This document shows, piece after piece, positions 22,376 to 32,935 of a DNA stretch of 64,000 nucleotides. Origin of the DNA: Saturnia japonica (taxonomy: Eukaryota; Arthropoda; Insecta; Lepidoptera; Saturniidae); the NCBI GenBank assembly GCA_033032175.1, contig CM065318.1, positions 15,500,001 to 15,564,000 of the forward strand, given 5' to 3'. Below the pieces are notes generated by a model. That model was not told the DNA's origin. It did no database searches and worked only from the letters and a program-made list of their open reading frames with translations. The stretch's first letter is position 1. Each line of letters opens with the position of its first letter. A program made the position numbers and the translations under genes.

Positions 22376-24690
22376 GTGACCGTGACTCCGCTCGCGTGGA
22401 CGACATCGACAGAAGAACGCGTGAAAATCGTACTTTCATAAAACTACTTTTTATTGAATTAAGTTATAGTAATCATTTCTCCTTTTGATAACGACCAAGT
22501 ATCTAAGAAGTAAAATAAAAAAATAATAGTCAACATCTAGGTATCCAGTAGCTTTTTTTTAATGCTCGCACAATAGAGGTGGGCGATTATGCATTGATGA
22601 CTGAATTGAGATATGTACTTATTAAATTCGCTAAAAAAATCGTTCCGGCGTAATAATTACTAATTCTATCAAATTTGCAACTATGTACTAATATTAATAA
22701 TTACTAATCGTTCTTTGATTATGAATGATCACTCATCACCGAAATTTCTACTAATATTACTAATGGCCATCATCGAGATATCTCAAATATCTTCATAATC
22801 GCACGATTACATTACTATATTATCTCATAATCACCCACCGCTAGCGCACAATGGCAAACCTCAATGGCAGGTAATAATTAAAATTTTATTTGGTTACATC
22901 AATGAACAATAACAACGCATGAGTTATTTCGTCCGCCTCACTTGCCAGTTTCGTTGACTCGATTCTTCAAAGATCCGTAGAGGATTTGACATGATAAAAA
23001 GATTATTTTTTGTCCCCGCGATGTTTTTATTAAAGCTTCCAAGGAATGCCGCTCTGGCATTCATCGGTAGTCATTGATATAACACCTGTGGTTTTATTAT
23101 TATTAGAATCATAAGCAGGTTAATGTAACTTTGTTATGTAAAATTATAATACTACTATTCGTTTATAAGTAAGTACTACTGTTCGATTATTTTACGATTC
23201 TGCTTTATGAGGTTTTTTAATATAATTATTAGTAGGTAGGCCCTTTTTACCCGTGGGTTCAAGGGGTGCGAGGAACCCGGGTGCAGAGTCCTTAGGGGCG
23301 CAAGCCGGCCGCCGCCATAATTCTTGATAGGTATCTTCTAGCTTACCACAACAACACTGAGTAACACTGTAGTCTACGAAAGCAGAGCTGCGAGCACAGC
23401 ATATTAAATTTAAGGTCAACTATGAGCCCAAGACTCAAGATAGATTGTCAGACTTGTCCATTAAAAATAGTATAGAATGAAAAATAACGACATAATGACA
23501 TTATTCAATTATATTCATACTCAAAAGCCCGATAAATTGTGTTAGATGTACGATTATCAGTATTTAAGGGAATAATGTAATGAATCCTTACAAAATACAT
23601 GGCGTTTTTTGTTTATATCAGCGTAATAAACAGCATGATAAGTTTCGCACCCAGGCGCCGAATATGCTTAGGAGGGTCCTGGTAGGTATGTTCACTGAAT
23701 AATTAAAAGCTTTTTGTAGATATAGGTAGGAACTTCTTTTGGCTCGTTTTAGGATCAGCCTGTGCATATCCTGTTAAATTAATGCAGGCTGGAATGACAG
23801 CGGCGACCGTCGTTCAATTTCGATCTCTCGGTGGTCGCTGTGGTGTTAGGATTGTACTAACCACCGCCAGGGACAGTACAGACAACTTGCCAAGCTATTA
23901 AAAAAAAAATTAGGGTAAAATTGAGAACTGCACTAAATTTTAACTTATGGCTAACTTCATCATATTGATGGCACGTGGGATAATAGTTTTGAAATAATTT
24001 TTGTTTTGAATCACCATAGAAGTTATCATACGTTTGTTAAATGAAATAAATTTCTTTGTGCCCTAAATCTGTGAAACCGCGGAGCACGGCTAGTAATCTT
24101 TTTAAACAATTCGGAATGAACAAAAAAAGTAAATCAAACTTTAAATATATTAAATTTATTCACATAAATATAAAACGTAGCAAACGGAAGTAGCATAATA
24201 CATTAATCTGTAATAGTGCGTAGGTATTTTAGTATATTTAATATTTCCTTTTCCGCAAATTATTACATTCACATCACTTACTCCATGGTCAAAGTAATTT
24301 AAATTTTTGTTATTAAAGCGTCATCTAGCGAAAGTATTTTTAAACATTTACAAAAGTCATCTACAGATTTGTCCTACTGAGTTATCGTTACATAAATTTC
24401 TAATAGATGGCGTCTTCACACGAGCTTTATTTAAGTACAAGCTTATTTCATAAAGTATACTTGTAAAACAGATGGCACTAAATTCAATACTATTTTAAAT
24501 AACGGAGGCAACTGCCATGGACCATAAATCCAATATCGTATTTAAAAAAATCCTCATATAAGTAATCGTTGTTAAATTATTATTAATATAGTTATACGTT
24601 GTATTAGTTTCATCAATTGTGGGACCGCGACCGGTGGGAAGTTGGAAGACCATTCGAGGTTTACGTTTAATAACTTTACTAGCCTAAATT
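22376..24690. other. Intergenic with repeat debris
   Basis: At 22376-22420 a family A-like end (GACTCCGCTCGCGTGGACGAC) follows the Ty3. At 22600-22850 an irregular run of ACTAATATTACTAA-type words makes a low-complexity tract. 23780-23905 holds an old repeat shared with 9190-9300. 24000-24100 ends in a LINE-tail-like GTGAAACCGCGGAGCACGGCTAG. No gene is supported. Confidence 0.4.
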
Positions 24691-25138
24691 GGACCTACTT
24701 ACTCAAAACGGAATCAACCCACACAATTACAGTTTTGAGAAAAAGCCGTTTTTGACAAAATGATGTGTACAAAAAAAATTGTTTGTTATTTTGAATAGAG
24801 TTTATTTACAATATACGAAATAATTTGTTCTATGTATACAAATATAATGTAGATGAAAATCATTAACATATTTAATAATAATAAAAAAAAACTCATTGGT
24901 TCCTTTTAGCAAAACTATCTGTGTGTGGGTTGGTTCTTTGTTATTTTATTACCATGCCATAAATTAATAGTAAAAATAAAATTTCTCATCATTCTTTTAA
25001 ATATTTAACTGAAAAATAAAAATAAATCTTAAATTCTTAGAATAACGTGTAATGTGAAAATGTAAAAATTACAAAAATGTTTAATTGTATACCAAAAATT
25101 ACTTAATTTAATTCGAATAATTCTACTTCAAAAACAGG

Positions 25139-25171
25139 TTAACCCGAAAAACCTTCGAGATAGCCCTCTAT
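25139..25171 (-). pseudogene. Last ~11 codons and stop of the interrupted transposase gene
   Basis: Reading across the BEL insertion, using one copy of the duplicated CCCTC(TAT), the minus-strand frame that reaches the right flank at 36558 continues into this left flank for about ten codons (ending GYLEGFSG) and stops at TAA (25141-25139). This exact fit supports both the gene model and the insertion point. Confidence 0.65.
25142..25168. repeat. Left flank and target-site duplication of the BEL/Pao element
   Basis: CCCTC at 25164-25168 (CCCTCTAT to 25171) is repeated at 36550-36554 (to 36557). BEL/Pao elements usually make 4-6 bp duplications, so I take 5 bp. The extra TAT may be chance. Confidence 0.75.
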
Positions 25172-25369
25172 TGTGAATAAAAGACGTTCACAATATTTAA
25201 TGTGTGCTAAATTAATAGCGCTTGCTTTATTCTTGTTTCTTACAAAGTTACAGTAGTTCGTAGTAACAATGTGGTTTCTTAATAACGTTCTTGACTGTAG
25301 TTTGCTTGTATATTCGCTGCTTGCTGTTGCTGGTGTTGTGGTGTTTCTCGAACTGATCGCAGTACTGCC
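25169..25369 (-). repeat. 3' LTR of the BEL/Pao element, second part
   Basis: Matches 35963-36164 with about four substitutions, for example GGTTTCTT in place of GATTCTT-type sequence near 25272. Its inner end is the 12-bp target duplication of the Jockey insertion. Confidence 0.85.
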
Positions 25370-25652
25370 TTTTTTTTTTTTTTTTTTTTAATTTTTTTTT
25401 TTTTTTTTTTGTCTGACCTTGCTGTTAGCCTTAGGGGCTCTATCCGAAAACAGAGCCGCTGCGGCTTTTACAACTTTACCGGGCTTGGGGGCGAGCGCTT
25501 AAGGCACTCAGCCGCGTAAGCGTGGGCAACCAGCGCGCAAGGGTGCCAAAGTGGCCGGACCTCGGCTTGGGCTGTTGCCGCGATTGCAATGAAGTCGCGA
25601 TCTGTCTAATACCCTATCCGTAAAATCGAGCTAAACTAACATATACAGATAT

Positions 25653-25690
25653 ACATGTTCCTTCCTCCTGGGAGGAAGGAAGGAACATGT
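25653..25690 (-). other. Stem-loop in the Jockey 3' UTR
   Basis: ACATGTTCCTTCCTCC is followed after two bases by GGAGGAAGGAAGGAACATGT, a 16-bp stem with one 4-base bulge. It lies about 240 bp from the poly(A) tail. 3' UTR structures of this kind are bound by the RT of some non-LTR elements; that role here is inferred. Confidence 0.6.
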
Positions 25691-25912
25691 GTACGTGTAT
25701 TTAGTAATCTGAAATATGTTCTACACTAACTAGTGCAAAAAAAAGAAAAAAAAAAGGTTCCTTACAGAACCTATGTACCTGTGAGGTGTGCACGTATGTA
25801 CATATGTGTGTACGTGATGTTTGTATGCGGGTAGCTAAGTGTTGCACGTAAAGTGTCACTTGTATCGCGCGGGCGGCTGCCAGACTCAAGGGTTTCACCC
25901 CGAGGAACGGAC

Positions 25913-28825
25913 CTAGGCTTGAGTTGCCGCGGGAGAGGGAGGTCGCGGCGGTGGGTGTGCGGGAGCGAAATTAGCCGCCCGTCCCCTGCGGAGGGAACGG
26001 TGGTTACGCGGGCGTGGGCGAAAACACGCTCTGTTTAGAGAGACGGTTGAGTAATATGCGATTTGTTTCTCGATTTCGTCATCGGGATCGGTAAAGATGT
26101 TACGCGGTCGACGCTGTAAGCGGGTGGCGTTTGGGACTGGAACGTAATTCGCGGCGGCTTGGATCAAGGGATTCGCGTGATTTGACGCGGTGTCAAAGTA
26201 AGATCGTGAGAGGTATTTGATGTAAGACTCGATCGAGGGGAGTTTCATATCTCTATGAAGGTCTACCTGACGAACGAACCAGGGGGCGTTATTGATTTTA
26301 CGTAGTACTCGAGTTTGAAGGACTTGGAATTTGTGTATGTTCAATTTTGACATATGTGCGAATGCGGCGCAGCTATATGTCATAATCGGACGTATGCACA
26401 TTTTGTAGAGAGTAAGCTTATGTCTCAGGGACATTTTGCTTATGATCAGGGGCTGTAATCGATTTATGGCCATTGCGGCTGTTTTACACACGGCACGGAC
26501 ATGAGAATCAAAGGTAAGTTTTCTATCGAAGGTCACACCGAGATATTTAGTCTTGGTGGCCCAGGGGACATTGTCTTTGAAGAGTTTGAGAGTTTTGACA
26601 CTCTCAGGGTGCACTTTTCGACTAGGATCAAAGATAATCGCGGCGCTCTTCGAGGGGTTGACGGCTATGCGCCATTTGGTGTACCATTTACCGAGAGTGG
26701 TGACTGCGCGTTGGACTCTGTGTCTGAGCCTAAGTCTGTTCCTATTCGACGCGTAGATGACTGTGTCGTCAGCGTATAGACCTACCTGGACCCTAGGAGG
26801 ACGAGGTAGGTCACTGACATACAGATTGAAGAGACAAGGCGCCAGAATGGAGCCTTGCGGGACGCCCGAGCGTATGGGGTGGGCTGTGGAGAGTACACTT
26901 TCCGCTCGGTAGCGGAAGGTGCGGTCGGTGAGGTAGTCGCGGATAATGTGAACTAACCTATCTGGGACTTGTAACTGGTGTAGCTTGTGGACTAGTCCGG
27001 CGTGCCAGACCTTGTCGAAGGCCTTGGCGACGTCGAAGAAGACCGCGAGCGTACGGTATGGAGGATCTTTCGCGAAGTTAGTCGCTATGTGCTCCGTGAG
27101 GCGTTGCACCTGGTGCGTACACGAGTGTCGAGCGCGGAACCCGAACTGTTCCGGTGGATATAGATTTTTCTCGTCTATCACGGTTTTGAGACGGTTCAGA
27201 AGGAGCCGCTCGTAGATTTTACCTAAGGTATTCAAGAGACTGATCGGGCGATAGCTGTCGGGAAGCGATGCTTTTTTGCCGGGTTTATGTATCCCTATGA
27301 CTATGGCCGTTTTCCAGGCGGCTGGGAAATGGCAGTGGGCGGATGTTTACATTGAATATGCAAACCAAGAGTGCTATGAGGTGATCAGGAAGAAGTTTGA
27401 GTACTTAGTTCCGGATCCCGTCAGGACCGGGAGATTTTTTGAGCTTAAGGCCCTTAATGACGGAACAGACTTCGTCAGATGTGACCGTAGTTAGGGTATC
27501 CGCGGGTGGGACCGAACTGAGTTCCTGTACTGAGGATTCGATTGTGTTGATATGTACGGCGTCTATGTTGTCGCAGTTTGGAGAGCACTGGCTCTCCAAG
27601 CTTGCGGCAAGACACTCCGCTTTGTCTTCGCTATCGAACGCGAGTGGGAGGCCCGGGCCTCTTTCGAGGGGTGGTAGTTGGGAGGAGTGTTCTATTTTTA
27701 AAGATCTGGCTAACTTCCAGTATGTGAGATGGGACGGTCTGAGACCCTCTACGAGGTTGTCCCAGCTGTGACCTCTGTATTCAGTGATGCGAGCTTTGAA
27801 CTCTCTTTGTAATGCGCGTAACCGTGCGCAGTTTTCCCTGGACGGGAATGAGTCGTGAGCGCGTGTCGCGGCGTTCTTTTCCGTCTTTAACGCTCGCAGG
27901 TCGGCAGGGAGTATAAAGCGGCGATCGCTCACCGTTTTGACCTCTCTCGAGGCCTCTCTGATGCTGACCTGGAGGTGGTCAACGAGGGAATCGATCGCTA
28001 AGTCGGCGTCTGCGGCCGACTGCAGTACGTCAGGGACCCATCTAGGCTGTCCGAGGACGGCCTGTCCGCGAGTAAGTGCTTGAGTTTCGCGTAGTCAACC
28101 ACCTGGACGGACGGAGGACTATGGTCGGAGGGATGTCCTAGTCGGAGGATGACCGGGCGGTGATCGGAGTCGAGTTCGTGTACGACTTCTAAAAGTTGTA
28201 ACCGAAGCTCGATACCTTTCAATAGAGCCACATCAAGGACTGTCGGACGACAGTGATCCTGAAAGTGGGTGGGTTCGGAGGGAGCTAACACGTCAAAGTT
28301 TATGTCATTGCATAGCTGATTGAGTATACTCCCGTTACGGGAGTCTCTCGAACTGTTAAAGCAAGTGTGACCGCTGTTGAGGTCGCCTGCTATGATTACG
28401 GAGGGACCGAGTGAAAAGAGTGCCTCCAGATCGGACCGGAGGAGTCTTTTCGATGGTGAAAGATATGCGGATACGATTATGATTGACGGGTGGTCAGTCA
28501 TACCTAGTCTACATATAGAAACTTTCAAATTGGTAAGTTCGGGAGGGTCAATTCGCATACAGTATAGTGAACGTTTGTAGTAAATGAGAGTGCCGCCTCC
28601 TTGGGTAACACGGTCATTTCTAATAATGTTATAGTTAGCGACCTTAGGGTTGCGCCTACTAGGTTTTAGAAGTGTTTCTTGTACGAGAAACACATCTAAC
28701 TGACGCTCAACTAGGAAGTTAGCCACGAGATCACGCTGAGAAGCAAGGTTCCTAGCGTTAAAGAAGGCAATGTTAATTCCTTTCGGTTTTAACTTATCCA
28801 TTGGAAGGCTTTCGGTTTGCGGCAT
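25913..28825 (-). pseudogene. Jockey ORF2 (endonuclease and reverse transcriptase)
   Basis: The endonuclease (28825-27998 frame) has INIAFFNARNL, VFLVQETLL with the catalytic Glu, SAYLSPSKR, IIAGDLNSGHT and LDSDHRPVIL, the AP-endonuclease fold that nicks target DNA. The frame then shifts near 28000-28040 into 27932-27405 (linker, and KLKKSPGPDGI, the first RT block). It shifts back between 27405 and 27235 into the RT body: QFGFRARHSC, AVFFDVAKAFDKVWH, RSGVPQGSILAPCLFNLYVSDLP and the catalytic VGLYADDTVIYA. A C-terminal thumb and tail region follows to 25913, with no RNase H domain. Both catalytic modules look intact apart from the shifts. Confidence 0.85.
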
Positions 28826-30606
28826 CGAGGTCTAGACGGTGTATCGTCTCCGATAGCCGGGGGAATTTCCACACGGTCATTATGCAACCGTGTTCGTTGA
28901 GATAGTCGACGTATGCGCCGACTTCCGTGACGCTGTGCTCTCGGAGCAACAGGGCAATAAGGACAACGTCCGATGGAGGAGGAGAACCGCGTGGAGCGGA
29001 GGTTTGAGCAGCCATAAGAGGCTGTGGTTTAGGAGCCAATTCCAAGTCCATAAGGGGCTGGGGATTGTGGCGAGCGGGGGCCCACGGGGCCCAGTATGGG
29101 CTGCGGAGGCACACTAGGTGCGGGGACAACGGCCGCAGGAGCGCGGGCGGCGTTCGGGAGGTTAGGAAAAGCCTCCATTGATAGCAGGGGCTGTGGTTGG
29201 GGGCGAGGGGCATGGTCGACGGGGGCGTGAGGTGCCCTCTGATGGGCGGGTGGCCTCATCCGTCGGGGGCGCGTTGCGCGCGGGGCTTTTGGGCACCCGC
29301 GATAGTTCGCAGGGTGCCCTTCTTGACCGCAAAGTACGCAGCTCGGCTCACCGGGTGAGTCGCGCGTGCGGGGACACTCCCTAGTGGAGTGATTTTCGGG
29401 GCACTTGACGCACCTTGGAGTGAGATGACAGTGGCGGGAGGAGTGCCCGTACAATTGGCAGTTGTGACACTGCGTCGGGATTCTATTCTTGTATGGGTTT
29501 TCTACTGTGATGCCTGAGAGGCCGCACACAGTAGCTATGTTATAGATAGCTTTACCCTCGGGGGTTCTATCTAGAATAACCACTACCATAGGGAATGGTT
29601 TTCTGTCTGGGCCGTACATCCGGTGTACTTCGTGCACCGGATAGTTTTGGGAGCGGAGGGATTCGAGTACTTCCTCAGGGGGGATCTCGAAGGGGATTCT
29701 ACGGATTACGACGCGGAGTTTCCGGTCTTCGTTTAGTGTGTACGTATAGTACGCTAGTTTTTTCTCCGTGAAGAGCCTAGTGAGGTCTCAGTGGGCGTCC
29801 GACGTGCTCACCAAGACTTGTATGCCCGTGGCGATGCTACGGGCTTTCGTGTAGGGGATTTTTGAGAGTCTAATATTTGACTCTAACTTTGTCCAGGCGG
29901 CTTTGTCCTGGACAATAACGGGCGGGGGGCGGGCTTTCCTCCCGGGAGGGCCTGCCGCGGGCGCGGGCGCGGGGCGCGTGGGAGACGTGGGAATGGGGGT
30001 GCGCATGTCGAGATCCGGTCTCGGTGCTTTTGGGGCCCTGTCTTCGTCGCTGTTAGCGGCGCGTTTCGTTTTTCTAGATACGACGGTGGTAAAACCGTCG
30101 TCATCGTTGGCAGCGGGCCGGATGTTGGGGATTGTTTGATCCATCTGATTCGGATCAGTGGATACGGGAGACTCTACAGGGAGAGCTGCGAAGGAGTTAT
30201 GCACGGGAAGTGCTTTGCCTGCAGGCGTATCGGAGCGCCTTCCGCGGGGAATAGAGTTTCGCGAGTTAGAGCGGGAGGGGCGGCGCGCACCATGGCCTTT
30301 GGACAGAATGTCTTCAGGTGTAGGCACGGCGGGGTTTAAGTATGGCGCGGCGACGATGGGTGCAGCGGCAGTGGGAACGTTGGCGGTGGGCGCGTTGGCG
30401 GATATGGACGCGACGGCGGATGTAGACGCGACGACGGCGGAGGTAGACGCGACGGCGGCGGGTTCGGAGTCGACTAGCTCGTATGTCGCACCAGGAGTTA
30501 CTTTGAGTGTGGCTGTGTACTCGGCGTACAAGTCAGGGACTCGGAGCTTCATAAAGTTGAAGACCTTATGAAGCTCATATTCGTGCACTGTTATTTCTTT
30601 TGCCAT
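28794..30606 (-). pseudogene. Jockey ORF1 (Gag, RNA-binding)
   Basis: I take the start at 30606 (MAKEITVHEYELHKVF); the frame is open a little further upstream through a proline run. The first half is an Ala/Pro/Ser-rich linker. The second half has the gag fold seen in Jockey elements (KLRVVIRRIPFEIPPEEV, YGPDRKPFPMVVVILDR) and three zinc knuckles (CHNCQLYGHSSRHC, CVKCPENHSTREC, CVLCGQEGHPANYRGC). Such proteins coat the element RNA. A TGA at 29790-29788 interrupts the frame after TSDAH, and a frameshift in the GC-rich stretch near 29050-29110 shifts it to the frame ending at 28794. ORF1 overlaps the start of ORF2 by about 30 bases. Confidence 0.8.
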
Positions 30607-31230
30607 CTCGCTGGCAGTTGGGGGGGGCGGGGGAGTGAATATAAGAAACCTCCCTGCCTGGAGGGCAGGGGGGTACGTCAAATGAGTTTAACGGGCTCCT
30701 CGAGCCCGGAGCAATGAGACCTGTGTGTCACGGTGTAATGACGCACAGGAAAGGACCTATCGTTTCCCTAGGGGAGTCCCTAGCAGTCTCGTGGCAGAGG
30801 ACGCAGACCGGTAAAACCGCGGCTCCGCCCAAACAACCACGAGGATGGAATGGTAAGGATAGGAAGGGTTGGGTAGGAGACACCTGGGGCTTAACTATGC
30901 AAAAAGGCAAAGGCTAAGATTCCCAGGCCCGTCCGAGTTATCGTTTACCTCAGAAGGAGGTAACCGGAGAGCGCTCGGGTCACGCCCCGTTCGTCTTCGT
31001 TAACACCGCTAGGTATCCGACGAACGATCACTAAACGTGGATTTGCGTGTCTTTGAAACAAGATTCGCGCTGAAAAGCACGTTTGTTGTCGTACTAAGAA
31101 GTACGGGTTTTCGTGTACACCGAAGTGCTACACGAAATGCGCGAGCGAGACGGCGCTATGCGCGCAACGAGTACCCAGATACTCGCTACACAACAATAAC
31201 ACCGTCTTCGCTATAAACCGCGGTATGTAA

Positions 31231-31455
31231 AGGCTTAAAAGACTAGCTTTAAACCGTGTACTTTGAACCGGCAGGCCTAGGACCGGGTCCGTGGATCAAA
31301 GCAAACAAGTCTCAACTTGTCTAAGCAGAGCGCGAAGTTCAATGAAATAGCTTAAAAAAACCAGCTTTAGATTGTGTACTCTGAACCGGCAGGCCTAGGA
31401 CCGGGTCCGTGGATCAGAGTAAACACTCGTAAACTAGTTCAAGCAGTAATGAAAT
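31231..31455 (-). repeat. Two ~118-bp tandem units in the Jockey 5' UTR
   Basis: The word CCGGCAGGCCTAGGACCGGG occurs at 31268 and again about 118 bp later (31386). The flanking TTAAAA..AGCTTTA and GTGGATCA..AGTAAAC-like words repeat in the same order. Tandem 5' UTR monomers are known as promoters in some LINEs, so this may be the element's internal promoter. Confidence 0.65.
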
Positions 31456-31548
31456 AAATTACGAGAGCGATCGAGAGTGCTAACGGACACGTCCGTTCAC
31501 ACCAACGGTCGAAATCGGAATCATCCCGCAACCGTCCGCAGTACTGCC

Positions 31549-31909
31549 GCCCTCTCTGCTATATTTAACCTCGCCCTTTGCCTCGCAACCGGTAGTGCGA
31601 TGGATTCCGTGCGGGGCGTCGCTCAGCCAATGAGCGCGCACGCCCTGTGTGCGCACTCTCGGCAGTACCATGAGGTCACCATGCCAGATATTCCGAGTCT
31701 GGCATGGTTCATCCTTACAACTAGTGAAATTTATACATTTAAACTTACAACTAGCTATATTCTTATTCTAATCGTTTTAAAATACACATATTCACACATA
31801 TTCAGTTCATATTATTATATCTATTCCTAACACGTATTATTTCATTTATTTGTTCATTCTATACTATTACACTATCGTTATTCACTCGCCCCGCTCGCTG
31901 TCCGCAACA
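31549..31909 (-). repeat. 3' LTR of the BEL/Pao element, first part
   Basis: The U3-side part of the 3' LTR, matching 36188-36549 almost exactly. The remainder continues at 25369-25169 on the far side of the nested Jockey element. Confidence 0.85.
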
Positions 31910-31938
31910 GTTCTCCCCCCGGCGTAGCCTGCGCAGCC

Positions 31939-32935
31939 TCACTCTCCTCTCAGGACGGTGAGCTTCGTCGTCGGGTGCCGGAACACAGCGCTCCTCGTCT
32001 TCACGTCGGCGCTCCGCACTCCTCCATCTGGGCCAGTGTAGGTTCTCGTGACGATTCCGCGCGGCCAGGTGTTGTGCGGCAAGGCGGAGTCGACAACCAC
32101 GACCAAGTCCCCGACGTTCAGAGGGCGCGTGCTGTCAACTGAGTTCCCGCGTGGCACCAGTGTAGGGAGGTACTCCTTAACCCAGCGCCGCCAGAAATGA
32201 TCGGCGAGCACCTGGGTTGCTCGCCAGGTACGCCTGTCCGCCGTGTCGCAGGTCCCCGTCGTAGGCATACCCGTCGAACTCCCAAGCAGAAAATGGTTGG
32301 GAGTGATCGCCCCTGGGTCCCGCGGGTCGACGCTCACGTGCGTTAGAGGCCGCGCGTTAATCGAATGCTCGGCCTCTGCGAGCACGGTTTGGAGCACCTC
32401 TTCTTTAGGCGCACGCTCGTTCAAAGTGGCGGCGAGCGCGGTTTTTACCGACCGCACTAGCCGCTCCCATGCACCTCCCTGGTTAGGCGCGCCGGGCGGG
32501 ATGTAGCGCCACTCGACGCTGTGCCGTAGCCCCTCCCCCCGTAGCGCAGGTGCCCATTCGGCGTAGGCGGCGCGTAGCTCGGTGTCCGCCCCACGGAAGT
32601 AGGTCGCGTTATCGCTGTAGTGGCTGAGTAAGCCGAGCGGGTCATTGATTGACATAACCGCACTCAGAGCTTCTCGCTTTGTAGGTGCCCGCTTGCGTGC
32701 GCGTACATCGGCTGGTACCCGATGCATGGACGTGTTAAACCCTAGTTCATCCGTAGCTGCATTCCAGTATAGGCCCAGGATCTTTTCTTGTTCATGCCCG
32801 CCAAGTTGTGCGGGCGATCGTGCGCGTAGCTCGTCCGGTGTTCCACTGAGTACGCTCGCTCGGTTGCTGCTCGATCCGCGTAACGTAAAGCCGGCTACTG
32901 CGTGGACTTCTTGTATTTCCCTTATAGTGTGGATA
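31939..32935 (-). pseudogene. BEL/Pao Pol, 3' part with internal deletion (RNase H and front of integrase lost)
   Basis: After the frameshift near 32935 the correct frame continues (GFTLRGSSSN, LGLYWNAATDELGFN) into the post-RT segment SVMSINDPLGLLSHY. At about 32614-32620 it jumps directly to SDNATYFRGADTEL, which belongs to the integrase core. RNase H and the integrase zinc-binding domain with the first catalytic Asp are therefore missing. The integrase end is otherwise good: PPGAPNQGGAWERLVRS with the catalytic Glu, HSINARPLT, TPNHFLLG and the C-terminal GDLVVVVD region. The frame stays open across the junction, so the deletion is in frame. Confidence 0.8.

Larger units (their letters stand above)
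25370..31536 (-). mobile_element. Jockey-type non-LTR retrotransposon, apparently full length
   Basis: The minus-strand element starts at 31536 and ends in a poly(A) tail (poly-T on the plus strand, about 25370-25410). It is flanked by CGCAGTACTGCC at 25358-25369 and 31537-31548, a 12-bp target duplication inside the BEL LTR. Parts in order: a ~0.9-kb 5' UTR with two ~118-bp tandem units, ORF1 (gag with CCHC knuckles), ORF2 (AP-like endonuclease, RT) and a GC-rich 3' UTR with a hairpin. One nonsense codon and about three frameshifts make this copy inactive. Its GC content is far above the surroundings. 3' fragments of the same family lie at 41153-41275 and 52771-52850. Confidence 0.88.
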
